64,000 nt of DNA from Dendrolimus kikuchii (GCA_019925095.2 CM034403.1:3043690-3107689); one strand, 5' to 3'. Numbered from the stretch's first letter, positions 11,128-21,535 are shown. Notes: generated by a model not told the origin, from the sequence alone. Numbers and translations: made by a program.

Positions 11128-11460
11128 CTATATGGCAATGCTAATTTGCTGGGTGAAATCTGAGCCAGACTTTTGATCGCGGGTAGTGTCAAAGAGTTTC
11201 TTACCAATGTCTTCAAAGAAACTCTTTGCCGATGGACCCCACGGGCTTAATGTTTCAACACCAAACGGCACAAATATGTAACCTGTTCCTAAGGCTCCAT
11301 ATTTGCGCTGTTTGATGTCTTCAGCTGAAGTGGTAGCGTTGCCAGCCATGACTCGGTCATTGGAAGATGTGACGGGATCGATGTGTTAACACAAGTCGTA
11401 TCCCACACAAGTCACATCCCACACTAGCAGCCGCGCCCCGTCTTCCAAGGAACGAGTAAC
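11128..11460 (-). pseudogene. LineD array, 5' edge unit
   Basis: First unit in reading direction, more diverged than internal ones. Upstream of it a short unique stretch still reads LVPWKTGR in another frame, the sequence that precedes the unit in the single-copy relative at 30040. A small duplication of the 'cccacac(a/t)agtcac' segment occurs near 11400-11430. No LineD coding sequence is seen beyond 11460, so the source element was 5'-truncated here. Confidence 0.7.
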
Positions 11461-11793
11461 ATTCTGTTAATGATAATTATATGTATTGTTATAAAATAAT
11501 AATTGTAGTTCTATGGGGCTACAGCCTGGCCTTTAGCTTGAACATTATTTTAGTGTTGCCATCTAACCATGTTACATGACATCAGCATTACATTACCATT
11601 CGTGTAGTCTTTGGGGTATTTTTAAATTTATGAGTACAATAAATTGTTTGTATTCGCTTTTAATTAACCAAATTGGAATTTAGAATAATTAATTCAAATT
11701 TCAATTTTTTTATGGTACTTTCTGTTGAAAAATATTTTTTGGGGGACATACAGTTAAAATTAATTTACTTCTTTCTATATATAGTTACTATGT
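11461..11793. other. No recognisable feature
   Basis: AT-rich flank of the array; nothing supported. Confidence 0.5.
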
Positions 11794-12045
11794 AGTCGTG
11801 GTAACGTAATGGCTAGCGTACGCATCTCAAGCTCAAAGGGCGCGGGTTCAAATCCTGGCCGGAACGCATGCACTTCTTACGCAGTTTTCTGACCTAATGT
11901 GCATCTTGTCACAACCTTGCACATCGAGATAACAGATGTATTAAACCTGCCAAGCCGCCTGGACAAGCGTGACGGGTATACTGTCTGTTCCCCTATAAAG
12001 GGAGGCCCGAGCCCAGCAGTGGTAGATTTGTGAGCTGTTATTACT
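11794..12045 (+). mobile_element. S2 tRNA-derived SINE, copy 2
   Basis: gtcgtggtaacgtaatggct (A-box region), B-box gggttcaaatcctgg (11843 on), tail ggaggcccgagcccagcagt. Same body as the copy at 1757. Confidence 0.85.
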
Positions 12046-12121
12046 ACTATACAGTATACACTAAATTGCAACTTCATACATTGCTGATATAAGGAAATGA
12101 AAAATTTACAAGTCTATTATA

Positions 12122-12342
12122 ATCTATACTAATATATAAAACTGAAGAGTTTGTTTGTTTGTTTGATTGATTGAACGCGCTCATCTCAGGAACTAATGAT
12201 CTGATTTAAAAAATTCTTTCAGTGTTAGATAGCCCATTTATCGAGGAAGGCTATATATCATTACGCTAAGACCAATAGTTTCAAAATCGGGGGGTTTTGA
12301 AAACAAATTCCACGTGGACGACGTCACGGGCACAGTTAGTAA
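12122..12342 (+). mobile_element. Hel3 non-autonomous Helitron, copy 1
   Basis: Starts tctatactaatatataaaac, contains gaacgcgctcatctcaggaa and agcccatttatcgaggaagg, and ends gtcacgggcacagttagt, a diverged form of the common Helitron end gcgggcacagctagt. The relative at 53040-53282 ends in exactly that form. Non-coding. Confidence 0.8.
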
Positions 12343-12345
12343 CTT

Positions 12346-12640
12346 ATAAGATGTTACTCATGCAGATGGAATCAGAAACGAGGATATCCGTAAGAGAACC
12401 AAGGTAACCGAGTTATCTCGAAAGATTAGCAAGATGAAGTGTCAGTGGGCCGGTCACCTCTGTCGCAGGACCGACGGCCGATGCAGCAAACGAGTCCTGG
12501 AGTGGAGACCGCGTCATGGCAAACGGCAAACATAGCATAGGGTTGGATGAAGAAGACAAGAGACAGAGATATGTGGAGCAAACTTTGGGAGGCCTACATC
12601 CAGTAGTCAACAGAACTGAAGAAGAAGAAGAATTATAGTA
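12346..12640 (+). pseudogene. RTE-like LINE C-terminal fragment (third family)
   Basis: Reads GIRNEDIRKRTKVTELSRKI, then KCQWAGHLCRRTDGRCSKRV, LEWRPRHGKRQT, a stop, and a remnant of the final W(M)KKTRDRDMWSKLWEAYIQ-type block. It ends in a (GAA)n run near 12626. The WAGH...DGR...L.WRP.. order is typical of RTE-like reverse transcriptases. 5'-truncated and broken; it begins directly after the Helitron end. Confidence 0.75.
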
Positions 12641-13702
12641 ACTGACATAACCTAAGAATAATATTAAACAATTAAAGGTTCTAACAAAATTACCTAATAA
12701 TAAATACAAGCTAAATTAAAAGGCAAATAAATATTAAAGCTAAGTTAAGGAGCTAATAAAATAAACAAAAATACAAACAGAGGACTTTGTACGTTTCTTA
12801 TTAAAATGTAGAGAATTTAAGAGCAAAGTTAAGTGGATTTAATTTCATTTGCGTATATTAACTTGAGAAACCGCTGCTACAAGATCTCACGGAATAATAA
12901 AGTGACTGGGTATAATTCTGCGAACATTCCGCAGGTATAATAAGCTGCGTCTACAAACACTGAGTAACAAGAAACCCACTGTTCTTGTCGACTACTACTT
13001 TTATATTGCAGTAGAATCATGGGTGCCGGCAGCAATGCATCCTGTTACAAGGTGACCACCACAGTAGTCATGAAAACCATAGTGTATATTAATATCACAT
13101 AGACAATCGTCATAGATAATATTATTAGTCGATTTATCATTAAATTACGATTTTCTATCGGTTAGTTAATTTTATAAATCCACAAAATTATCATCTAGAT
13201 AATTTAATGAATCAGCAACTAATTGTTATAATTGTTTTAGTGATCCTGGCAACACTATGATGTATGCAATATTATTGTTTTGTTGGGTAGTATAATAGTA
13301 TTTTCGTATAAAAGGCGTAGCGGCGTGTAGACGATGTTCATTGCTTACTGTGCTGTGTGAATGTCACATGAAAGGCTGAACAATTCAGGGGAAACCGTAC
13401 CCAAATAGTTAATATTTGGTATATATGATACTATCTTACCCGAATCTATGCAAGGCTGTTACAATCCTCTTGCACTCCCTTCCAGAAAAGAAAATACATA
13501 GAAAAATTACATAATTTTTGGTAAAAGTTAAAGGTTGCTGTCCAAATTCGCCCTCCTCCTCTACTCTTTTCCTTTGAACACTGAGCATGCACAGGCTACT
13601 AAGCCTTGCGTCTCCCATCGTCGAGGTGATTCCACGGCTTAACACGTCGTAACGTGCTAAATGTACTTCCAATGCTACATGTTGTTGCTGGAATATATTA
13701 GT
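12641..13702. other. No recognisable feature
   Basis: AT-rich to mixed sequence; small open frames only. A GC-richer patch near 13540-13640 has no family resemblance that I can name. Confidence 0.5.
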
Positions 13703-14235
13703 TAACTAGCTGTGCCAGCGACTTCTTCCGCATGGATTTTTTTTCGTGCAAAACCTACAAACACCGAAAAGAAGTAACCTAAATTACTCGGTATAACATG
13801 CGCTATATGCCAGTGAAAGTCCCGTCAAAAATTTTTGTCCGTGCAAAAACGGAGAAAGAATACAATTTCCTGCGGCCGGGCGGCCTGTCGTAAGAGGCGA
13901 CTTAACAACCCACAGCCAGGTGGTAGGGCATTTGCCCGACTGGATGGCTACCACCCCTGGTCTAAAGTATGTCGCCATAACAACCTTGAGTTGTGTTCCG
14001 GCATTAGTGACCAGGTTCCAGTTTCCCTTAAGAGAGCAGCAGCGCATTTGTAGCAACTTTGCTGTTGCGAATGTCCATAGGCGATGGTAACCGCTTTTCA
14101 TCAAGTGGGCCGTCTGCCTGTCTGCTAATCTCCTGCAATAAAAAAAAATCGGGCCAGTCGTTACAGAGATTACGCAGAATATCTAGACAGATAGAAAAAT
14201 AGAAAATTTAAAAATTTATTTTTTAATATAAGTAC
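13703..14235 (-). mobile_element. Helitron-like 3' end, split by S1
   Basis: Minus strand: its terminus is ...gaagtcgctggcacagctag followed by T, a standard insect Helitron end. Its inner part (aacgactggcccgatttttt region, 14150-14190) lies on the other side of an S1 insertion, and the flanking pieces rejoin to the usual 'cgtcaaaatcggtccagccgtt' type context. Confidence 0.7.
13837..14149 (+). mobile_element. S1 full-length copy nested in Helitron
   Basis: From tccgtgcaaaaacggagaaa to cctgcaataaaaaaaa; complete and little diverged. Confidence 0.85.
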
Positions 14236-14600
14236 CGCATATATTTTCATATGCATTTAGTAAGAAGTTGCTATTTTGACCTCCTCCCTGAAATTAATCC
14301 TGGCGGCGCTCATGAATAGAGCCGTATTGGGATCAATAAGGGCCGACTCGATAGTTGATATACCACGTTCTTACAGAATATCGGTGTAAATTAGTTGCCC
14401 TTGAGCAAATCATATTTCGTATGATGAGTAAGAGTTTCAGTGGCCCACTCTACCCTCCTCATTTCTCATACCCTACTCATCTCCATCCATCGATCCATCT
14501 CACTTACTATTCTATCTCTTCTATCTTATACAGTCTATCTTATCCTAGCTATTCCTTTCCCTCTATCCTGTTCTAATGGCTAGGAACGCGTTGGCATCGC
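14236..14600. other. Pyrimidine-rich degenerate repeat and unassigned flank
   Basis: 14440-14580 is CT-rich with loosely repeated ctatct/ccatc motifs, similar in style to the 26-bp minisatellite at the window end. The rest is unassigned. Confidence 0.5.
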
Positions 14601-14606
14601 TCCTAG

Positions 14607-14690
14607 TATTGCAAATGTCTATAGGCGATGGTTACCACTTTCCATTTGGTGGGTCGTCTGTCTGTTTATCAGCTTCAGATAATAATTAGC
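14607..14690 (+). mobile_element. S1 3'-end remnant
   Basis: Diverged: attgcaaatgtctataggcg then ggtgggtcgtctgtctgttt. Confidence 0.6.
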
Positions 14691-14747
14691 TACATTTCAG
14701 TTCGCTTAAATTAAGTAATAATTAATTATAATTACGTATATGTTTTA

Positions 14748-15013
14748 AGTCGTGGTAGCGTAATGGCTAGCGCATACGTCTCGGACTCAAAAGGCGCGGG
14801 TTCGAATCCTGGCCGGAATGCATGCACCACTTAGGCAGTTTTTGACCTAATGTGCATATTGTGACAATTACCACGTGCTAACAGAGGTGGCGGAAAACAT
14901 CGTGATGAAACCTACACATCGAGATAGCCTATGTGTCAAACCTGCCAAGCCGCCTTTGACAAGCGTGACGGGTATATTGTCCGTTCCTCAATGATGTTTA
15001 TGAGCTGTTCTTA
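14748..15013 (+). mobile_element. S2 tRNA-derived SINE, copy 3
   Basis: gtcgtggtagcgtaatggct, B-box gggttcgaatcctgg, then the standard body. A deletion near the 3' end removes the ggaggcccgagcccagcag segment. Confidence 0.85.
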
Positions 15014-15056
15014 TTATGTATATGTTTGCGTACAATTAATTCCTACCTTATAAATA

Positions 15057-15574
15057 CATACATACATAACTTCACGCCAGTTCCCTTGCGGGGTAGGCAC
15101 GAACAACAGAGCGCCATTTAGGCCCATTCTTATACACCTCACTTGCTTCTTTGACATTCATAACTGTTGTCATGCACACTCGTCTGTTCTTAAGGCTCCT
15201 GACATCACCCTCCGCTAGTACACGATCAATTTGATCATGGAAGGTGTGTCGTGGCCTTCCACGACTTCTGCATCTATCCGCTTTTACATTGTATATCTGT
15301 TTAGTCATTCTTTCATCATGCATTCTTTCCACATGCCCGAACCACCGGAGCATTCCTTTCCTTACCTTCACCCCGACACTCTCTTTCAGACCAACTCTCT
15401 TTCTTACTTCGGTATTACGAACGCGGTCCGCGAGCTTCACTCCGCAGATTTTGCGCAGTGCTCGCATCTCGACCGCGTTTACTCTACTTTCATGCTCTCT
15501 CTTCCATACCCAGCTCTCGCTTCCATACGTGAGCGTAGGTACCAGCACCGGGTTGTGTACGGCGAGCTGGGCCG
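15057..15574 (-). pseudogene. LineA (RTE-like) C-terminal coding fragment, copy 2
   Basis: One of the longer LineA copies, with an open frame to the natural stop (~165 codons): LAVHNPVLVPTLTYGSESWV, then VNAVEMRALRKICGVKLADR, MLRWFGHVERMHDERMTKQI, GRPRHTFHDQIDRVLAEGD and VVRAYPARELA. The catalytic reverse-transcriptase core lies upstream and is missing. The (TATG)n tail is at 15057-15068. A 7-bp ataaata flanks both sides (15050-15056, 15578-15584), a possible target-site duplication. Dead by 5' truncation, not by internal mutation. Confidence 0.85.
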
Positions 15575-15589
15575 CAAATAAATAAATAT

Positions 15590-15906
15590 TTGTAAAGAAC
15601 AGCGTGTTTTCATTACGCATTGTATATATACATAATATAAACATATTATGAAAGCAACCAGAAACTATCAGTGTTGCTTAACGGTAAAGCCGTTAAACTT
15701 CATGCTAAACCTATAGTCGTTAATCTCATACTTAACTAAAGGATTAAAGTGCGTTAGCCTTCAAGACTCCAACAATGTATAAAGAGATTAATAAACACAT
15801 ACGAACCGTAAGGTATATGACTGAATCTTAGCAAATGGAAGACTATCGTCTCTGGTTAACATTGATCGTATCTGTCCACCCCTATGGAAAACAGGCGTGA
15901 AATATG
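15590..15906. other. No recognisable feature
   Basis: AT-rich spacer. Confidence 0.5.
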
Positions 15907-16218
15907 TTTTTTTTTATTGCAGGACTTCAGCAGACAGGCAGACGGCCCACTGGATGGAAAGCGGTTAACAACGCCTATGGACATTTGCAACACCAAAAGG
16001 TGCTACAAATGCGCTACTGATCTCTTAGTGAGACTGGAACCTGGTCAGTAATGCCGGAACACAACTCAAGGTTGTTATGGCGACATACTCTACACCAGGG
16101 GTGGTAGCCATCCAGTCGGGCAAATGCCCTACCACCTGGCTGTGGGTTGTTTTGTCGCCTCTTACGACAGGCCGCCCGGCCGCAGGAAATTGTATTCTTT
16201 CTCCGTTCCTGCACGGAT
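15907..16218 (-). mobile_element. S1 full-length copy
   Basis: Begins tttttttattgcaggacttc (A-rich end on the minus strand) and ends cgttcctgcacgga; complete. Confidence 0.85.
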
Positions 16219-16261
16219 AGAAATGTAGTTCGATATATACAATGATGTACTGCAAATGAGA

Positions 16262-16555
16262 ACTATGTGTCCCAGCACACATTTCGATTTTTCGCAGGTT
16301 TACTGCAAATTATGATTTGATTAGGTTAGGTACATTTTTATGAATCCATTTTTATTTAAACATATTTTATTTTATCAAACAAAGAAACTGAATTCGATCC
16401 GGAACCAATAAAAACATCCATAGTCTACTCGAACATTATGTCGCCTCTCACCACGCGATATACCTTCTACTCCCTCCACGCGGCCGTAACGCTTTTTCGT
16501 GACAGAAAAAATCCTAATACCCTCGTTCATATAGAAGTTTCACTTTAAAAAAAAA
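16262..16555. repeat. Repeat family F, copy 1
   Basis: ~290 bp shared with 54655-54935: tgtgtcccagcacacatttc, ttttcgcaggtttactgcaa, gaattcgatccggaacca, cgtaacgctttttcgtgaca, ending agaagtttcactt. Non-coding, unclassified; the other copy has an extra hairpin end. Confidence 0.75.
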
Positions 16556-16569
16556 CACTACAATTGGAA

Positions 16570-16655
16570 AAAATCGCTAAGCACGCTTGTGTGGGTAATA
16601 CACAACGAACCACTCTGGAGTCAATCCGAGACCATACGCCAGAGGCATGTTTTTA
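16570..16655 (-). mobile_element. S3 SINE remnant
   Basis: Diverged: cacgcttgtgtgggtaatac, then gagtcaatccgagacca, parallel to the middle of the S3 copy at 6900-6990. Confidence 0.5.
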
Positions 16656-17075
16656 TTGTATTTAATTTCTTGCTCTATTGTAAATTTCATAACTTCAAGA
16701 AGAAAAAGCTTCAACTGAAACTTGGCGCAGAATAACAAAACGAATCCGTATGATTATGAATATTGTATCTTTTTCTTCTAAATTTACGAGTAAGGAAAAA
16801 TGAAAAGACAATTCGGTAACTTTTATGGCATTATTAATTTTGAAAAGACTTGACGCAGTTGTGTGGTACAAGTTATGAACGTATGTCCGTATTCTAATGT
16901 GCCCAATAAAACTGGACTGAGAGTGCACTGCCATTCACAGACGTAGTACACAGGTCTCCCGCTAGATGGGGTTAGTAGTTCACGAAACAATCCATGGTTT
17001 TGGTCACTTTGTAGGTTAACAACTATAATAGGGTAGGTTAACGTTTAATTAGTATTTAAATACTAGTTTAAGTAG
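16656..17075. other. No recognisable feature
   Basis: AT-rich; nothing supported. Confidence 0.5.
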
Positions 17076-18083
17076 TATTCTGGTTTAGAAGCCCGAATTT
17101 TAGGTGTTTTTTCGGTTGCGATAAAAAATACAACAAATATTTTTACTATAATTTTTTTAATAAACAATTTTATTAGGTAAAGATATATTTTTTTTTAAAA
17201 GAAGTTTTAAACGAAACTATCTTATTATTTAATATACAGTACAAGCGATTATAGACTGTGTAACAAATCGCTGCCAGATGGGAGCGTGCCCAGAAGGCTG
17301 GCTGCATTGCCGCGTTGTATGGCGATGCTTATTTGTTCGGCGAAATATGAGCCAGCCTTCTGATCACGGGTGGCATCAGAGTTTCTTGCAAATCTCTTTG
17401 AAGAAACTCTTTGCCGACGGACCCCACGGACCTAATGTTTCAACTCCAAACGGCACAAATGTGTAAAATATGGAACCTTAGGAAGGGCCTAAGGTTCCAT
17501 ATTTGCGCCGTTTGAGAGCTTCAGCTTTTGAAGCAGCGTTGCCAGCCTCTAACTCTAATTTTTTTATAAGTTTTTTATTGATATTTAAATAGTACAAAAC
17601 ATTAATAAAAAAAACAGATTAAAAAAAACTGCAGACTGGCAAAGTGGGACTGATGAAAAAATGGCACATCCTCATGTGCAGGACATTAATCCTTCCATTG
17701 ATCTGAAATGGAAAAACAACAAACAAAACAAAACGTATTTTTGAAACCGTCGCCATTTAGGTAAAAAAAAATCTTTTAAAATGTCTCGTAGTGTGATAAC
17801 TAAATCCTTTCTCTTTAAGGACTATTAATTGTTTTCCAGTTTAGGTCAATGGAAGTATTAATATCCTGCCCACCAGGATGTGCCATTTTTTCATCAGTCC
17901 CCCAATTTGCCGGTCTGCAGTTTATTGAAATTTGTTTTTTTTTTAATTTTATTAATGTTCTGTACTATTTAAATATCAATAAAAAAACTTATAAAAAAAT
18001 GTATAGTTAAACTATTTGTTGTCTTTTTTATCGCAACCGAAAAAACACCTAAAATTCAGGCTTCTAAACCAGAACACCCCCTT
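17076..18083. mobile_element. Foldback element with long inverted arms
   Basis: Outer arms: 17080-17148 (ggtttagaagcccgaatttt, ttttttcggttgcgat) are inverted at 18012-18078. Inner arms: 17565-17685 (tttttattgatatttaaata, ctgcagactggcaaagtggg) are inverted at 17870-18000. Without the LINE insert at 17159-17557 the two left blocks join into one arm of about 190 bp matching the right arm, around a ~180-bp loop. Non-coding; a foldback or MITE-type DNA element. Confidence 0.8.
17159..17557 (-). pseudogene. LineD fragment inserted in a foldback arm
   Basis: Minus strand: AGNAASKAEALKRRKYGTLG, then YTFVPFGVETLGPWGPSAKS, EQISIAIQRGNAASLLGTLP and SGSDLLHSL, ending at a stop in an AT-rich 3'UTR. It is flanked by taattttttt on both sides (17149-17158 and 17558-17567), consistent with a LINE target-site duplication. 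The unit is the same as in the 7.4-11.5 kb array, with the Gln codon intact. A small inverted duplication (about 13-bp arms, atatggaacctta) interrupts it at 17467-17502. Confidence 0.8.
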
Positions 18084-18890
18084 AAGCGTGCCGTTTTATT
18101 TCTATAATACTACTATTTCATCTGAGATCATTTTATAGTTATTGGCCGTTTCAAGCAGATGTAGCGAAGGATTTAATGCGTAATTTGTGATGCAAGTTAT
18201 TATTTGTTTATGACGTTAAATATGGAAAATATGAATAATATATCCACTTTGTTAACGGTGTTACTTTCAACGCTATAAATAAGACGCATTTGGCCACAGC
18301 CAATAACTATAACATTAGTGTAGCCCTAGAATTAGTGTTATCTAGTTGAGCCTGCAAGCCGTCACGGCTTTAAAAGAATATGACAATACTTCAACACATA
18401 TGGCCCTATAAATAACCATTTTTAGGCTTCTGAGAGATTGCCTGTCGTTCTTTACCATCTGCATTAGTCAAAGCTACACTAGTATGATTTTTTACAGTTT
18501 CTGAAAATCAAATAATATCTAAAAAAAGTATTTTGAAGATGTGCAAGTGGTAAAAATAGAATCCTCAAGGACACTGGAAAATTTCATAGTTGGTGAGTTT
18601 CAAGGATGCATTAAATAGTGGATAAAAAAACTTGACAAATGCAGTACATCCAATGGAAAGTACTATGAAGGTGAGTAAGGGAATTTTGTAAAATAGTTAA
18701 TAAATTTATTTTGTTTAAAAAAAGCAGTTTTTGGGTCTCCTGTATATACTTACGCACACATACATATTCCGAGTATCTGATTTACTGCCAGGTAACTATT
18801 TTCTTACGTTTTCTTCTGCATTTCGTGTGCTCTTCTGCTACTAATACAAAGTATGCAATGCCTCGTGCATTTAAAAAGACTTTGTTTATT
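18084..18890. other. No recognisable feature
   Basis: AT-rich; no family resemblance. Confidence 0.5.
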
Positions 18891-18894
18891 TTTT

Positions 18895-19462
18895 AAATTG
18901 GGCTGTAATCTAACAGACAATAACACCCGCGAGGAAGGTATAGATGTTCGTATTCAAAATACCCTACGATGTACCGTGGCGCTTCATAAGGTGTTGGTAT
19001 CCAAGCTTCTCAGCTGTAAGTAAGGCCAAGATACGTATATATAAAACTGTCATACGTCTGACGTACGGATGTGGGGCGTAGACCCTAACACTAAAGGAGG
19101 AGAACAAGCTGTTGGAGACTGAAAGAAAGATCCTGGGTCCGACATAGGGAAGCGATGGCAACTGGTGGATCCGATAAAAAGCCGAAATTGAAGAACTGGT
19201 GGATAAGCCCAATATAATAGGCACGGCACATCGCTTGCCCTGGATTTCCCACTTACATAGAATGGCGGAAAATCGCGCGGTGAAAAGAGCATATCTAGGC
19301 AGACCAACGGAACGGCGACCAGTTGATCGGTCTAGATATCGCTGGAGTGACGTAGTGGAGGCTGATCTGCGCAAGCTACATGCCGATGACTAGCAGGAGA
19401 CTGCGCTGAACAGGAAGGAGTGGAGTGAACATTTTGGGTCTTTGAGCCGCAGCAGTTAGTTA
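18895..19462 (+). pseudogene. LineB reverse transcriptase C-terminal fragment, copy 2
   Basis: Broken reading: EGIDVRIQNTL, TVIRLTYGCGA, LTLKEENKLLETERKILG, then DKPNIIGTAHRLPWISHLHR, GRPTERRPVDRSRYRWSDVV and EADLRKLHADD, followed by a stop and a FGSLSRSS end. It finishes in gttagttagttgg, a short tail also present in the minus-strand copy near 22150. Several frameshifts and stops. Confidence 0.75.
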
Positions 19463-19918
19463 GTTGGTTTTATTTTTCAATTTCTTATATCATGATAATC
19501 GCTTATGACTTGCGACAAAGATTCACAGTGTTGTAACTTTTCAAGTTTTGCGCAACGACAAATCCAAGTTAAATGTACTGAAACGCTTTACTCAACAGAG
19601 GACCCTTAAAATAAACATTCATCATGCCGATACCAAGTTAATTTCAACTTTGTGAGATTACGTTTCCTTGTTATATTGCCTTATAATCGTTGCTTTAAAC
19701 ATCGTTGAGGAATGAAATGGTAAAACTCAATCGCTTTAGTAAAAGCGTGTAGACGATTCTTCTTGCCATCCGTTTGTGCTGGGTAGCAATATAAGGGTAA
19801 ATATGCATAAACGCGGAACGCGAAAATAATCATTTTTTTGTATTCAAAGACTTTAAATATGGTTTACTATGATATAATAACGTCATTAAAATCACCGGCA
19901 AGCCACCTTTAGGCAAAA
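19463..19918. other. No recognisable feature
   Basis: AT-rich spacer. Confidence 0.5.
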
Positions 19919-19928
19919 AATTAATAAA

Positions 19929-20161
19929 CATACATACATACATAACTTCACGTCAGTTCCCTTGCGGGGTGGGCACGAACAACAGAATGCCATTTAGGCT
20001 TATTCTTACACACCTCACTTGCTTCTTTGACATTCATAACTCTTGTCATGCACGCTCGTCTGTTTAAGGCTCCTGACATCACCTTCTGCTAGTATACGAT
20101 CAATTTGATCATGGAAGGTGTGTCGTGGCCTTCCACGACTTCTGTATCCATCCACTTTTGC
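19929..20161 (-). mobile_element. LineA copy 3
   Basis: Short 5'-truncated copy with the (TATG)n tail at low coordinates. The 10-bp aattaataaa flanks it exactly (19919-19928 and 20162-20171), a clean target-site duplication. A deletion near 20064 breaks the frame. Confidence 0.9.
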
Positions 20162-20281
20162 AATTAATAAATTTAAAATTTTAAAAATTAATAAATAATA
20201 CAATTGATTAAGTTTGAAATACGTGCGTTATATCAGTAAAAATAATGTTCAATTTTAGTGTCACGTCTTACCTAATCTACA

Positions 20282-20667
20282 TATTATTAATATGTGAAGT
20301 AAAAACACAGCAAAAGATTTGTACCCCTTTTTACGTAAATTGCGTGGACGGAGGAATATGAAATTTCGCACAAGTATAGTTTATATAGAGAAGAAGCGAC
20401 GAATGCTAATATTTTTTTTAATTATGCATAAAAAATACATTAAATCAACAAAAAAAAAACATTAAATACACTACCATGTATTTGACACACACACGCATAT
20501 ATACTCTTTTGTTTATTGTTTAAGTCAAATTAATAGTGTAATCATGGCGAAATCTGTGATTATAGAAGTATATAGTCATTGATAACAGAACCTTAATAAT
20601 ATTCAAACTTATAATTTAAATTAATTATTATGATCGAATTTCGACCACGGGCGACCACTAGTTATAA
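20282..20667 (+). mobile_element. Hel4 non-autonomous Helitron, copy 1
   Basis: Starts with a TC-type tctacatattattaatatg, carries tttgtacccctttttacgta, aattgcgtggacggaggaat and tatagtttatatagagaaga, and ends gaccacgggcgaccactagt (CTAG-T). The 5' half is shared with 62525-62755. Confidence 0.7.
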
Positions 20668-20833
20668 TAAAAACACAATTAATTATATCATTTCGGGATG
20701 TATTTAACATAATTAATTATACTGTTTATTTTATTTTTTTCTAAATGATGGATTTCCGATGATTTTAATACATACATACATAGATTATTATACCATAGCA
20801 AGCGATATTTATAGTTTTTGTATTAAAATTTTA

Positions 20834-21103
20834 TCCGTGCAGGAACGGAGAAAGAATTACAATTTCCTGCGGCCGGGTGGCCTGTCGTAAGAGGCGACAA
20901 AACAACCCAGAGCCAGGAGGTAGATGCCGTCATAAAAACCTTGAGTTGTGTTCCGGCATTAGTGACCAGGTTCCAGTCTCCCTTAAGAGAGCAGCAGCAC
21001 ATTTGTAGCACGTTTGGCGTTGCAAATATCCATAGGCGACGGTAACCGCTTTCTATCAAGTGGGCCGTCTGCCTGTCTGCTGAACTACGGCAATATTTTT
21101 TTT
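20834..21103 (+). mobile_element. S1 copy with internal deletion
   Basis: Normal start and end, but ~55 bp between the caggaggtag and atgccgtcataaaa segments is missing. Confidence 0.8.
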
Positions 21104-21368
21104 TAAAAAACGCATAATTTTCTCGTTCCCCGTTTATGCACATTACCAATATAAGTTTTGTCTATGCTACGTACAAATTAAAAATTGATTTTGAATAACT
21201 ATTTCTGTATATAATTCTTTTTTTAATGATGGCTGCAATGCCGTTTATATGAGACTTGTCGTTTGACAGAAGTTGAACAGTTGTCAACGATGTTCCTGTC
21301 ATTTATTATGTCAAAAGCTGTCATTCTCATGAGGAGAAATTGCATGCCGAAGGCGTTGGATCCCTAAT
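21104..21368. other. No recognisable feature
   Basis: AT-rich; nothing supported. Confidence 0.5.
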
Positions 21369-21535
21369 TTAAAAAAACAGGTCCGTGAAGGTTGGCAATG
21401 ACGTATCCTTGCGGCCATATTCCCAGGCAGCTCTAAGGGACTTATCCAGTTTTTGGGTGACGAGGTAAACCAAAAGTGTATCCCAGTTATCCTTTATCCT
21501 ATACTGTGAACTCTTAGTTATTTGTTTATAATTTA
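21369..21535 (-). pseudogene. Possible BEL/Pao-type gag fragment
   Basis: Minus-strand peptide of ~50 residues reading KDNWDTLLVYLVTQKLDKSL, then RAAWEYGRKDTSLPTFTDLF, followed by a stop. The pattern WD.LLV.L...KLD...R..WE......LPTF..L resembles the capsid-like gag region of BEL/Pao LTR retrotransposons as I recall it. No other part of such an element is visible; a LineA copy starts just beyond. Short, so the call is tentative. Confidence 0.45.

Larger units (their letters stand above)
7430..11460 (-). repeat. Tandem array of 306-bp units derived from LineD coding sequence
   Basis: Thirteen unit positions begin (low-coordinate marker tatatggcaatgctaatttg or its variant) near 7475, 7781, 8087, 8392, 8698, 9004, 9310, 9616, 9904, 10210, 10516, 10822 and 11128. 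Spacing is 306 bp (102 codons), except 288 bp for the unit at 9616. Minus-strand product per unit: CVDTSVPSHLPTTESWAGN, AAAEDVK(K/Q)RKYGALG, GYIFVPFGVETLSPWGPSAK, SFFEDI(A/G)KKLFDTTRDQK and SDFTQQISIAI, then TAG. The frame continues across each junction (RGNARRPLV) into the next unit. Internal units differ at only a few positions. Three subtypes recur: A (DV/KK/DIA), B (NA or related/KQ/DIG) and C (WDA, with gcggccgcc at the junction). From low to high coordinates the order after U1 is A B C A B B C A B C A, then a diverged edge unit. It looks like a satellite born by amplification of LINE coding DNA. Confidence 0.95.

Noticed and set aside
7430..11460. CRISPR-like or other spacer-repeat array
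   Set aside because: Units are contiguous 306-bp repeats with no variable spacers, in a eukaryotic TE context.
13835..14053. Recurrent ~70-residue frame (RAACRKRR...GGRAFARLDGYHPW) in many places
   Set aside because: It is the S1 SINE-like repeat read in one frame. Both strands are open in many copies and indels are not frame-preserving.
15231..15585. Plus-strand frames of ~115 residues opposite LineA (also 36157-36382, 42271-42517 and 53704-54163)
   Set aside because: Antisense shadows of the LineA coding end, present wherever LineA is present.
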